From contig NZ_CP019082.1 of assembly GCF_001956985.1 (NCBI RefSeq), positions 5,208,001 to 5,272,000 of the forward strand: a stretch of 64,000 nucleotides of DNA, given 5' to 3'. The notes under the pieces were generated by a model that was not told the origin of the DNA, searched no databases, and was given only the letters and a program-made list of their open reading frames with translations. Numbering within the stretch: the stretch's first letter is position 1; each line of letters starts with the position of its first letter. Below are positions 56,361 to 64,000 of the stretch, one piece after another. Source of the stretch: Paludisphaera borealis. Lineage in GTDB: Bacteria > Planctomycetota > Planctomycetia > Isosphaerales > Isosphaeraceae. A program made the position numbers and the translations under genes.

Positions 56361-57776
56361 ATGGCGACCGATCTGAATCTTCAGGTGGCAGGCATCAAGG
56401 ACGAGTATAAGTACGGATTTCGCGACTCCGACGAAAACTACGCCTTCAAGAGCGGCAGGGGGCTGTCGCGCGACGTCGTCAACCAGATCTCGGAGATGAA
56501 GAACGAGCCGTCGTGGATGCGCGACTTCCGCCTCAAGGCGCTCGACGTCTTCCACAAGAAGCCGACGCCCACCTGGGGCGGCGAGCTCTCCGAGCTGAAC
56601 TTCGACGACATTCACTACTACATGAAGGCCGCCGACCGCCAGGGTAAGTCGTGGGACGACGTCCCCGCCGACATCAAGAACACGTTCGACAAGCTCGGCA
56701 TCCCCGAGGCCGAGCGCAAGTTTCTGGCCGGCGTCGGCGCCCAGTACGAGTCGGAGGTCGTCTACCACAGCCTGCGTGAAGACCTCCAGAAGAAGGGCGT
56801 CCTGTTCGTCGACACCGACACGGCGGTCCGCGAATACCCCGACATCGTCAAGGAGTACCTTGGGACGATCATCCCGATCGAGGACAACAAGTTCGCCGCG
56901 CTCAACTCGGCCGTCTGGAGCGGCGGCTCGTTCGTCTACATCCCCGCCGGCGTCAAGGTCGACATCCCGCTCCAGGCCTACTTCCGGATCAACGCCGAGA
57001 GCATGGGCCAGTTCGAGCGGACCCTGATCATCGTCGAGGAAGGCGCCCAGATCCATTACGTCGAAGGCTGCACGGCCCCGATGTACTCGTCCGAGAGCCT
57101 GCACTCGGCCGTGGTCGAGATCGTCGTCAAGAAGGGCGGTCGCTGCCGCTACACGACGATCCAGAACTGGGCCAACAACATCTACAACCTCGTCACCAAG
57201 CGCGCGGTCGCCCATGAAGACGCCCTCATGGAGTGGGTCGACGGCAACCTCGGCAGCAAGCTGACGATGAAGTACCCGGCCGTCTACATGGTCGGCAAGG
57301 GCGCCCGCGGCGAGATCCTCTCGATCGCCTTCGCCGGCAAGGGCCAGCACCAGGACGCCGGCGGCAAGGTCGTCCACGCGGCGCCCCACACCAGCTCGCG
57401 GATCATCTCCAAGAGCATCAGCAAGAACGGCGGCCGGGCCAGCTACCGCGGCCTGCTCAAGGTGGCCCCCGGGGCCAAGGGGTCGAAGTCGAACGTCGTC
57501 TGCGACGCCCTGATTCTCGACCCGCTCAGCCGGTCCGACACCTACCCGTACATCGAGATCGACGAGGACGACGTCAAGATCGGCCACGAGGCCAGCGTCT
57601 CCAAGATCGGCGAGGAGCAGCTTTTCTATCTGAAGAGCCGCGGCCTCTCCGAAGCCGAAGCCTCCACCCTGATCGTCAGCGGCTTCATCGAGCCCCTCGT
57701 CAAGGAGCTGCCGATGGAGTACGCCGTCGAGATGAACAAACTGATCCAGCTCCAGATGGAAGGCTCGGTCGGCTGA
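56361..57776 (+). CDS. sufB: Fe-S assembly scaffold SufB
   Basis: 471 residues from ATG 56361 with AAGAGG upstream. N-terminal [17 protein letters not shown], then [38 protein letters not shown], the beta-helix core ([32 protein letters not shown]) and [18 protein letters not shown], which holds the conserved Cys used for sulfur transfer. With SufC and SufD it forms the scaffold. The typical Glu-His region [26 protein letters not shown] is intact. Followed by about 220 bases with a strong hairpin before the next gene. Confidence 0.97.
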   Translation: MATDLNLQVAGIKDEYKYGFRDSDENYAFKSGRGLSRDVVNQISEMKNEPSWMRDFRLKALDVFHKKPTPTWGGELSELNFDDIHYYMKAADRQGKSWDDVPADIKNTFDKLGIPEAERKFLAGVGAQYESEVVYHSLREDLQKKGVLFVDTDTAVREYPDIVKEYLGTIIPIEDNKFAALNSAVWSGGSFVYIPAGVKVDIPLQAYFRINAESMGQFERTLIIVEEGAQIHYVEGCTAPMYSSESLHSAVVEIVVKKGGRCRYTTIQNWANNIYNLVTKRAVAHEDALMEWVDGNLGSKLTMKYPAVYMVGKGARGEILSIAFAGKGQHQDAGGKVVHAAPHTSSRIISKSISKNGGRASYRGLLKVAPGAKGSKSNVVCDALILDPLSRSDTYPYIEIDEDDVKIGHEASVSKIGEEQLFYLKSRGLSEAEASTLIVSGFIEPLVKELPMEYAVEMNKLIQLQMEGSVG

Positions 57777-57845
57777 GGTCGGGCGCCGGACGTTCTTGAA
57801 GGGGGGGGCGCCGCCTACTTTTTTCACTGCCCACACAGCAACGAG

Positions 57846-57876
57846 TTCGGATGGTGGGCGATGCCCACCATCCGAA
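57846..57876. repeat. Perfect 14-bp hairpin between sufB and the next gene
   Basis: Arms TTCGGATGGTGGGC (57846-57859) and GCCCACCATCCGAA (57863-57876) with a 3-base loop. A perfect palindrome lying inside the suf operon, 70 bases after sufB. The GGTGGGC/GCCCACC core is common in dispersed palindromic repeats of many bacteria. It could slow or end transcription, or stabilise the upstream message. Confidence 0.7.
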
Positions 57877-58000
57877 GATGCAGAGGCCGCCCACCGAATG
57901 GTCTACATGAGCCCTAGAAACCATACAGTTTACCAGGATCGGCGATCTCGACGTCGTCACCCGAGTCAGCGGCCCCCATCGTCATTTTTGGGGAGTCGCG

Positions 58001-58315
58001 TTGTCCACCGGGGGAGAGTCCTCGACGCCCGTGTTGGAGAGAGTCACTTTCGAAAACTCCGAAGTGACGATTGAGGCTTCGGACGATCGAATCGACCTCC
58101 GACGCGAGGCGCAGGAAGCTCTGTTGGAAGCGAACCGCCGGCTTGGGACCAATTTCAGGGTGATGAGGATACGGTACTGCGGAGACGATGCGTCCGTCCC
58201 CGGAATCTATGGGCGACTCGCCCGTTCACTGGTGGAACACGTCGCGCGAGAACAAGACGAATCTGGAGCGAAGACGCCTCGTTCTGATGGGTCATTGATT
58301 GAGATAAATTCCTGA
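58001..58315 (+). CDS. Unrecognised small protein coupled to sufD
   Basis: 104 residues from TTG 58001, with GGGGAG 5 bases upstream; a later start at GTG 58031 is possible. Acidic start (VTFENSEVTIEASDDRIDLRREA), then NRRLGTNFRVMRIRYCGDDASVPGIYGRLARSLVEHVA with a single Cys, likely helix-strand. Its TGA shares a base with the ATG of sufD (TGATG), a strong sign of translational coupling. GC is lower than that of neighbours. I do not recognise a family. Its place in the operon suggests a role in Fe-S assembly. Confidence 0.55.
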   Translation: MSTGGESSTPVLERVTFENSEVTIEASDDRIDLRREAQEALLEANRRLGTNFRVMRIRYCGDDASVPGIYGRLARSLVEHVAREQDESGAKTPRSDGSLIEINS

Positions 58316-59649
58316 TGACAACTGCAGCTTCTTCCAAGACGATCACCGGCGGATTCACCGAAGAGGCCTTCGAGGCCTTCCTCAAGGGGCGCGACGAGCC
58401 CGGCTGGTTGACCGACCGGCGGCGCGAGGCGTTCGCCCGGTTCCAGGCGTTCGCCTGGCCGACCATGCGCGACGAGGAGTGGCGGCGGACCGACGTCCGC
58501 GCGCTGAAGATGAACGAGTTCGGCCCCGCCTCGGCCGTCGAGCCGAGCGCCCGGGCCCGTTCGGCCTTCGACCCGCTCTGGGAAACCCTCAGCTCGCATT
58601 ACGGGACCGGCGTCGAGCACGTCGACGGGGCCCTGGTCCGCAAGGCCGATCCCGCCAAGCTTGGCGGCGCGGTCTTCGTCGACCTGGATACGGCCGCGAA
58701 GGATCATCCCGAGCTGCTCAAACGGTACCTCCACACCGAGGTCGTGAAGCCGTCCGACGACGTGTTCGCGGCGCTGCACGCGGCCTTCTGGAGCGGCGGG
58801 ACGCTGCTTTACGTCCCCAAGGGCGTGAAGGTCGAGCTTCCGTTGTTCAGCGTGGCCGGCATGACCGAGGAGGGCCGCGTCGACTTCAGTCACACCCTGG
58901 TCGTGCTTGAGGAGGGTGCCGAGGCCACGCTCGTCCGCGAGACGGCTAGCCAAGGCCGAGGCGACGCCCCGGCTTTGCACGTCGGGGCCGTCGAAGTGGT
59001 TCAAGAGGCGTCGTCCCGGCTCCGCCTGGTCAACCTCCAGAACTGGGACGCGGCCACCTGGCACTTCACCCGCGAGCGCGCCCTGGTCGGTCGCGACGCC
59101 TCGTTGCAGTGGACCGTCGGCGCCCTGGGATCGCGGCTCTCGAAGGTGAATCAAGAAGTCGCGCTGACGGGGCAGGGGGCCAGCGCCCAGGTCAACGGCG
59201 TCATGTTCACGACCGGCAAGCAGCACCTCGCCTACTTCACCCGGCAAGACCACATGGCACCCCACACCACCAGCGACCTCCTCTACAAGAGCGGGTTGAA
59301 GGACCGGTCGCGGATCGTCTGGAAGGGCATGATCCGTGTCGAGAAGGACGCCCAACGCACCGACGCCTACCAGAAGAACGACAACCTCATCCTCTCCGAG
59401 GCGGCCCGCGCCGACTCGATCCCCGGCCTGGAGATCGAGGCCAACGACGTCCGTTGCACCCACGGCGCCACCGCCGGAAAGGTCGACGAGGAGATGATCT
59501 TCCTCTGCCAGGCGCGCGGCATCCCCCGCGAGACGGCCGTCCGGCTGATCGTCGAGGGCTTCTTCGCCAACGTCTATGACCGGATCACCGTCGAGCCGGT
59601 CCGCGAAACACTTCGGCAGGCCGTCGCCGCCAAGCTCGGAAATTCCTGA
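58315..59649 (+). CDS. sufD: Fe-S assembly scaffold SufD
   Basis: 444 residues from ATG 58315. N-terminal helical domain (EEAFEAFLKGRDEPGWLTDRRREAF), AFWSGGTLLYVPKGVKVELPL, the beta-helix core with QDHMAPHTTSDLLYKSGLKDRSRIVWKGMIRV, and LEIEANDVRCTHGATAGKVDEEMIF, which carries the conserved His of the SufB-SufD interface. It forms the SufBC2D complex with the upstream genes. Starts on the stop of the small upstream gene. Confidence 0.97.
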   Translation: MTTAASSKTITGGFTEEAFEAFLKGRDEPGWLTDRRREAFARFQAFAWPTMRDEEWRRTDVRALKMNEFGPASAVEPSARARSAFDPLWETLSSHYGTGVEHVDGALVRKADPAKLGGAVFVDLDTAAKDHPELLKRYLHTEVVKPSDDVFAALHAAFWSGGTLLYVPKGVKVELPLFSVAGMTEEGRVDFSHTLVVLEEGAEATLVRETASQGRGDAPALHVGAVEVVQEASSRLRLVNLQNWDAATWHFTRERALVGRDASLQWTVGALGSRLSKVNQEVALTGQGASAQVNGVMFTTGKQHLAYFTRQDHMAPHTTSDLLYKSGLKDRSRIVWKGMIRVEKDAQRTDAYQKNDNLILSEAARADSIPGLEIEANDVRCTHGATAGKVDEEMIFLCQARGIPRETAVRLIVEGFFANVYDRITVEPVRETLRQAVAAKLGNS

Positions 59650-59694
59650 GATTCCTGGTCGTTCGTTTGCTTCCGGAAGGAAGGAGTTCGTCTG

Positions 59695-60549
59695 ATGGGG
59701 GAACCTTACGCGCATCCCGACGCGCTCGTCTCAGCCGATTGGGTCCAGGAGCACCTTCGCGATCCCAAGATCCGGATCGTCGAGAGCGACGAGGATCTGT
59801 TACTCTACGACGTAGGACATATCCCGGGCGCCGTCCGGATCGACTGGCAGGGCGACCTCCAGGATCAGATCGTCCGCGACTACATCAACGCCGAGAGGTT
59901 CGCCGAACTCTGCTCGAAGAACGGCATCGCCGCAGACACCACGGTCGTCTTCTACGGCGACAAGTCGAACTGGTGGGCCTGCTACGCCTTCTGGGCGTTC
60001 ACCCTGTTCGGCCATAAGAACCTGAAGATCATGAACGGCGGTCGCAAGCTCTGGATCGACGAGGGCCGACCGGTCACTCGCGAGGTCCCCAGCTACCCCA
60101 GCACGAACTACAAGGCGGCCGGCGACGGCGAAGCGGCCATCCGCGCCTTCCGCGACGACGTCTCGGCCCACCTCAAGGCGTCGAAGCCCCTGATCGACGT
60201 CCGGAGCCCGAAGGAGTTCACCGGCGAGATGCTCCACATGGAGGAGTATCCCCAGGAGGGCTCGCTTCGCGGCGGCCACATCCCCACCGCGCGGAACGTC
60301 CCCTGGAACCGCGCGGTCAACGACGACGGCACGTTCAAGTCGGTCGACGAGCTGCGCGCCATCTACCAGAAGGACCTCGGCTTGAAGCCGGCCGACGACG
60401 TGATCGCCTACTGCCGGATCGGCGAACGATCGAGCCTGACCTGGTTCGTCCTGACTTTCCTGCTCGGCTTCGACCGGGTCCGCAATTATGATGGTTCGTG
60501 GACGGAGTGGGGCAACCTGGTCCGCGCCCCGATCGCGCGCGGGGCCTGA
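59695..60549 (+). CDS. Two-domain rhodanese / thiosulfate sulfurtransferase
   Basis: 284 residues. Two rhodanese domains: an inactive N-terminal one ([29 protein letters not shown]) and an active C-terminal one with Cys 240 in [14 protein letters not shown], the thiosulfate sulfurtransferase active loop. It moves sulfane sulfur to an acceptor. It lies 45 bases after sufD and 56 before sufE, close to where the cysteine desulfurase sufS is often found. Ribosome site GAAGGAAGGAG. It might feed sulfur to SufE (inference). Confidence 0.9.
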   Translation: MGEPYAHPDALVSADWVQEHLRDPKIRIVESDEDLLLYDVGHIPGAVRIDWQGDLQDQIVRDYINAERFAELCSKNGIAADTTVVFYGDKSNWWACYAFWAFTLFGHKNLKIMNGGRKLWIDEGRPVTREVPSYPSTNYKAAGDGEAAIRAFRDDVSAHLKASKPLIDVRSPKEFTGEMLHMEEYPQEGSLRGGHIPTARNVPWNRAVNDDGTFKSVDELRAIYQKDLGLKPADDVIAYCRIGERSSLTWFVLTFLLGFDRVRNYDGSWTEWGNLVRAPIARGA

Positions 60550-60605
60550 CGAACCCGCCGGGATCGGCCCGCGCCGTCCCGAACCGCAAGCTACCGAGGA
60601 ACGCC

Positions 60606-61049
60606 ATGCCAGCCGCACTCGACGCCATCATCGCCGAGCTTCGCGACGCCGACCGCCAAGAACGGATCGAACTGCTGATCGACTTCGCGAAGAACCTCCC
60701 ACCCCTGCCCGCCTCACTCGAAGCCAGGAAGGACGCCGAGCACCGGGTCGAGGAGTGCCAGTCGCCCGTCTATCTGTTCGTCGACATGATCGGCGACCGG
60801 GTGGCGCTTTACGCCGACGCGCCGATCGAAGCCCCGACGGTCCGCGGGTTCGTATCGCTGGTTCTCGAAGGGCTCAACGGCTCGACCCCCGAAGACGTTT
60901 TCAAGGCGCCCGCCGACCTGGTCGACCAGTGCGGCCTGACCGAAGTGCTGGGAATGCTCCGGGTCCGGGGGCTCAGCGGCGTCCTCCGGCGAATCAAGCG
61001 CGAGGTCGCGCGCGCGGCCGTCGCCCAGCACGGCTCAACTTCTACCTGA
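60606..61049 (+). CDS. sufE: Sulfur-transfer protein SufE
   Basis: 147 residues from ATG 60606. SufE fold: helical start, LIDFAKNLPPLP, EHRVEECQSPVYLFVDMIGDRVALYAD with the sulfur-accepting Cys 51, and FVSLVLEGLNGSTPEDV. It normally takes persulfide from SufS and delivers it to SufB. No SufS is encoded here, so its donor is either SufS elsewhere or the preceding rhodanese (inference). Followed by the Rieske gene after 13 bases. Confidence 0.95.
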   Translation: MPAALDAIIAELRDADRQERIELLIDFAKNLPPLPASLEARKDAEHRVEECQSPVYLFVDMIGDRVALYADAPIEAPTVRGFVSLVLEGLNGSTPEDVFKAPADLVDQCGLTEVLGMLRVRGLSGVLRRIKREVARAAVAQHGSTST

Positions 61050-61062
61050 TAGGATGAACAGT

Positions 61063-61380
61063 ATGCCCGAACCGGTCAAGGCGGCGTCCCGCTCGGAACT
61101 CGCGCCCGGCGGCAAGAAGCTTCTCGACGTCGACGGCCGCGCGATCGCCCTGTTCCGGGTCAACGACGATACTTACTATGCGATCGACGACGTCTGCACT
61201 CACGACGGCGGACCGCTCGCCGAGGGGGACCTCGAGGGCGTGGAAATCGAATGCCCGCGCCACGGCGCACGGTTCGACGTCCGGACCGGCAAGGTTCTCC
61301 GCTTCCCCGCGATCGAACCGGTCGCCGTCCACGAGGTCGAACTTCGCGGCGACGACGTCTATATTCGCATTCAGGACTGA
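61063..61380 (+). CDS. Rieske-type [2Fe-2S] ferredoxin (NirD/oxygenase type)
   Basis: 105 residues from ATG 61063 (AGGA 8 bases upstream; ATG 61054 is in frame). Rieske motif: CTHDGG with Cys 45 and His 47, and CPRHGARFD with Cys 64 and His 67. Single-domain soluble ferredoxin, the kind that serves non-haem oxygenases; within suf operons it probably donates electrons during cluster assembly or is an early cluster recipient (inference). Confidence 0.92.
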   Translation: MPEPVKAASRSELAPGGKKLLDVDGRAIALFRVNDDTYYAIDDVCTHDGGPLAEGDLEGVEIECPRHGARFDVRTGKVLRFPAIEPVAVHEVELRGDDVYIRIQD

Positions 61381-61417
61381 CTTCAAGAAACCACGTAATC
61401 AGCGAGGAGATTTATCC

Positions 61418-61717
61418 ATGATTGAACAAGAGGCCTTGCTCGACGCCCTCCGGACCGTCAAGGACCCCGAGCTGAACGTCAACATCCTCGACCTGGGCTT
61501 GGTCTACACCATCCAGGCCGAGGACGACCACGTCAACATGGAGATGACCCTGACCTCGCCCGCCTGCCCGGTCGGCCCCGAGATCCTTCGTAACGCGGTC
61601 ACGGCCCTGGAGAAGGTCGAAGGCGTCGCCAAAGCCAACGTCAAACTGGTCATGTCCCCCCCGTGGTCGCCCGACCGCATGACCGACGCGGCGCGCGACG
61701 AGCTCGGCGTCTACTAA
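61418..61717 (+). CDS. SufT/MIP18-type (DUF59) Fe-S assembly factor
   Basis: 99 residues from ATG 61418 (GAGGAG upstream). MIP18 family: LRTVKDPELNVNILDLGLVYTI, MEMTLTSPACPVGPEILRNAV with the single Cys of the family (about 50), and KANVKLVMSPPWSPDRMTDAARDELG. Such proteins help insert Fe-S clusters into clients. It closes the suf operon, 37 bases after the Rieske gene. Confidence 0.93.
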   Translation: MIEQEALLDALRTVKDPELNVNILDLGLVYTIQAEDDHVNMEMTLTSPACPVGPEILRNAVTALEKVEGVAKANVKLVMSPPWSPDRMTDAARDELGVY

Positions 61718-62127
61718 GAAGAACCAGGATGCGGGTCGTCCGGCGGCACGATCAAGCCGGTCGCCGACCCACGCCCCGGATCTCATTGCCAAGTATTGGT
61801 TTGCGCTCGGTGGGTTGGCTCGCGACACCGTTCTCCGCGAGGTCGCGAGGAGCGAAAAAAACGCACGAGAGCGAGGTTTGTTGTCATTTCTCGACGTGAG
61901 AGGGTGCTTTAGTAGAACAACGGCTCATGCCCGTGACTTATTGATCGATTTGTGCTAGGTTGATCCGTCGACGCCGCGGGAGGAGTTCGACGGACGGCTC
62001 AAGGCTGTTGGAACCCATTTCACAGTCCTCACTTCAGGACTTTGAGGTCGGTTCAGGCTCCGCTCACTCCCAGGCCCCAAGACGATCAAAATGGACCTGG
62101 GAGGTTCCCTTTACGGGATCGAGCGCC
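61718..62127. other. Intergenic, no gene seen
   Basis: About 410 bases between the end of the suf operon and the XRE gene. An AT-rich part at about 61850-61965 is the likely promoter zone of the latter. A short frame 61663-61899 was not accepted. Confidence 0.4.
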
Positions 62128-62931
62128 GTGGCTCGGAAGAAGACTCCGAAAGTACGTGTCAGCCTGAAGGCGTCGCTCTCGCGCCGATTGCGAGAGATCC
62201 GTCAGGAACTGTTCGGCGACCATGGCGGCCCTGAGCTCGCCCGTCGACTCAGCCTGCCGGCTCGTACGTGGTACAACTACGAGACGGGGGTCACGGTCCC
62301 CGCCGAGGTCTTGCTCGCGTTCATCGAGCAGACCGGAGCCAACCCGATGTATCTGATCTCGGGCGACGGTCCCCGATACAGCCCGGCCTCCGACGACCGC
62401 ATGCTCTCCGACCTGTCGCCCGTCGAGCTGATCCGGCGCGGGCTGGAGAAGCTTGAGCGGGCGTCGCAGAAGGCGATCGTCGTCGCTCCCGAGAACTTGC
62501 CCGCGCGGTTGACCTCGGAATTCGAGGCCGTGAAACTGTTCCCGCTCGACGCCCTGGCCAAGCCGGAACTGGACGCGTCGCGGATCGAGGGCCACGTTCT
62601 GGCGTACCGCCACTGGTTGGCGAATCCCGCGCAGACCGTCGGCGTTCGGATGATCGACGATTCGATGAATCCAATCCTGCCGTCGGGCTCGATCGTGGCG
62701 ATCGACCGCAGCATCACCAATCCGATGGAACTCCGAGGCCGGATCGTCGCCGCGTGTCCCGACGGCGTGCCGATGATCCGGTGGCTGGACGTCAGCGGAC
62801 GTCATCTGATCCTCCGGCCTAATCAGGCGGGGCGCGAGTTCCCGTTGGTCCCCGTCGAGATGGGGGAGGCCAGCCCCAACTTCCTGATCGGCCAGGTCGT
62901 CTGGTCGTGGAGCCGGTTCTCCGAGTCCTGA
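62128..62931 (+). CDS. XRE-type regulator with degenerate S24 (LexA/CI-like) domain
   Basis: 267 residues from GTG 62128. Residues about 18-75: helix-turn-helix, SRRLREIRQELFGDHGGPELARRLSLPARTWYNYETG. Residues about 155-262: S24 fold, VGVRMIDDSMNPILPSGSIVAID with the nucleophile Ser 179 and a C-terminal strand set. The catalytic lysine position of LexA-type self-cleavage (VPMIRWL) is Arg here, so autoproteolysis is doubtful. It may bind DNA as a stress- or ligand-responsive repressor. An unusual GTG start, with only a weak GGGAT ribosome site. Confidence 0.82.
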   Translation: MARKKTPKVRVSLKASLSRRLREIRQELFGDHGGPELARRLSLPARTWYNYETGVTVPAEVLLAFIEQTGANPMYLISGDGPRYSPASDDRMLSDLSPVELIRRGLEKLERASQKAIVVAPENLPARLTSEFEAVKLFPLDALAKPELDASRIEGHVLAYRHWLANPAQTVGVRMIDDSMNPILPSGSIVAIDRSITNPMELRGRIVAACPDGVPMIRWLDVSGRHLILRPNQAGREFPLVPVEMGEASPNFLIGQVVWSWSRFSES

Positions 62932-62986
62932 GCCGATCGCCGATGGGTCGTCGTTCCGATCCACCCCGTGGGAGTGTCCTCGAATC

Positions 62987-64000
62987 ATGCCCCCCCCACG
63001 CGCCTCGGCGTTCCGGCCGGATCAGCTTTGGCGATCGGCGCGCGAGCCGATGTTCTGGCTCGATTCGGACCTTCGCATCATCTGGGTGAACCACGCCTGG
63101 GAGGGTCTGACCGGTCACAAAGCCGAGTCCATCCTGGGAACGGTCTGCTCGTCGTACGGGCCCTCCGAGGCGGGCGACGCGGCCGACCTCGCCGCCAGCT
63201 TCACCCCACCGTCCGAGGTCCTGGCCGGCCGCGCCGCGACGAGTTCGACCCTGATCCTCCGCGCCAGCGGCGAACGGCTTTGGCGGGGGGTCGCGTTCTG
63301 GCCGTTCCGGGGGCCGGACGGCGCGCTGCTGGGACTGCTCGGCCAGGTGCGCGAGGCCGACGACCCATCGGCCGTGGTCACGTCGCAGTCGCATCGGCTC
63401 CGCGTCCGGCTGCTCGAACTGCGGCAGGCGCTTTACAAACGCTTCGGATTCGACACCCTGATCGGCGCGGGACCGGCCCACCATCGCCTGCTCGAACAGG
63501 TGCGAGTCGCCTCGTCGTCTCGCGCGCCGACCCTGATCGTCGGCGAGCCGGGAACCGGAAAGCGGCACGTCGCCCGCGTGATCCATCAGCTCGGCGCCGC
63601 GTCGGGCTCGCCGCTGTCGACCTTCGACTGCCAGGCGCTGCCGGCCGACGTCCTGGAGCGCGAGCTGTTCGCCACGGCGGAGCCGGCCGCCGACCACCCT
63701 CGCGGCGCCGAGGCCGCCGCGCCTTCCCGACTGGCGGCGGACGACGGCTCGACCCTCCTCGTCGGCGACGTCCTGGCCTTGCCGCGCGACGTCCAATTGC
63801 GGCTTGTCGAGGCGCTCGACGGCCGGGTCCGCCTGCTGTGCTTCACTTCGGGCGATCCGGAGGCCGCCGTCCGTTCTGAACGGCTCCGCTCCGAGTTCTA
63901 CTACGCCGCCTCGGTCCTGACTATCCGGCTCCTTCCCTTGCGCGAGCGCCGGGGCGAGATTCTGCTGCTCGCGCAACATTTCCTCGAACGCGCCAATCAG
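62987..64000 (+). CDS. PAS-AAA protein with lost sigma-54 activator motifs (runs off right edge)
   Basis: 338 residues visible from ATG 62987 to the window end, no stop. PAS domain at about 15-122 (MFWLDSDLRIIWVNHAWEGLTG). AAA domain from about 156 with Walker A GEPGTGKR (186-193) and DCQALPADVLERELFA, the equivalent of the sigma-54-activator block. The GAFTGA loop is replaced by RGAEAAAPSRLAADDG (239-254) and Walker B TLFLDEI by TLLVGDV. LLPLRERRGEILLLAQHFL follows as in NtrC-like proteins. An ATP-binding sensor-type regulator of uncertain mode of action; the C-terminal HTH would lie outside. Confidence 0.75.
   Translation, partial: MPPPRASAFRPDQLWRSAREPMFWLDSDLRIIWVNHAWEGLTGHKAESILGTVCSSYGPSEAGDAADLAASFTPPSEVLAGRAATSSTLILRASGERLWRGVAFWPFRGPDGALLGLLGQVREADDPSAVVTSQSHRLRVRLLELRQALYKRFGFDTLIGAGPAHHRLLEQVRVASSSRAPTLIVGEPGTGKRHVARVIHQLGAASGSPLSTFDCQALPADVLERELFATAEPAADHPRGAEAAAPSRLAADDGSTLLVGDVLALPRDVQLRLVEALDGRVRLLCFTSGDPEAAVRSERLRSEFYYAASVLTIRLLPLRERRGEILLLAQHFLERANQ

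Overview
The window reads as a chromosomal segment of a high-GC planctomycete, most likely from the Isosphaeraceae (inference). Family signatures visible here: two DUF1559 proteins with type-IV-pilin-like N-termini, two PEP-CTERM proteins, two giant Ser/Thr kinases (one with WD40, one with TPR-type repeats), ECF sigma factors with planctomycete-type partners, a DUF1570 protease-like protein, a secreted sulfatase, and surface proteins with an N-terminal LETR/METR motif. Genes are long, GC-rich in third positions, and loosely packed on both strands.

Layout. 1-1.4 kb: the 5' part of an IS110-family transposase running off the left edge, its structured upstream non-coding DNA, and a perfect 25-bp-arm palindromic repeat. 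1.5-4.5 kb: small lipoprotein and DUF1559 gene (minus), then a thiS-thiG fusion. 4.6-13.8 kb: DinG-like helicase, PEP-CTERM protein, GT39-like glycosyltransferase, seven-haem cytochrome, second DUF1559 gene, DinB-like protein, a strikingly eukaryote-like cyclophilin and a DUF2500-like protein. 14-20 kb: secreted second cyclophilin, then a sigma factor and kinase-WD40 pair. 20-27 kb: acyltransferase, hisF, and a pilT / membrane-anchored pilB-like ATPase / CvpA-like cluster. 27-42 kb: DUF1570, rpsR, an ECF/anti-sigma pair, spondin PEP-CTERM protein, PepSY plus ApbE-DUF2271, TerC, M28 peptidase, arylsulfatase, surface protein.

42-54.4 kb is the most unusual part. A 1764-residue protein joins a C39-peptidase ABC exporter to a second ABC exporter. 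It accompanies an NHLM-type HlyD adaptor and a 63-residue peptide with a double-glycine leader and a Pro/Thr/Asn-rich tail. A large kinase lies upstream on the same strand. An ECF41 sigma factor and its carboxymuconolactone-decarboxylase partner sit on the opposite strand inside this export locus, behind a good ECF41-type promoter. I infer a peptide-export system with an unusual proline-rich cargo.

54.7-61.7 kb is an Fe-S assembly operon: sufR, sufC, sufB, an unrecognised small gene, sufD, a two-domain rhodanese, sufE, a Rieske ferredoxin and a SufT/MIP18-like gene. No cysteine desulfurase (SufS) is present; the rhodanese sits close to where sufS is often found. The window closes with an XRE-S24 regulator and the start of a PAS-AAA protein whose sigma-54 activator motifs are lost. 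I saw no tRNA, rRNA or CRISPR array.
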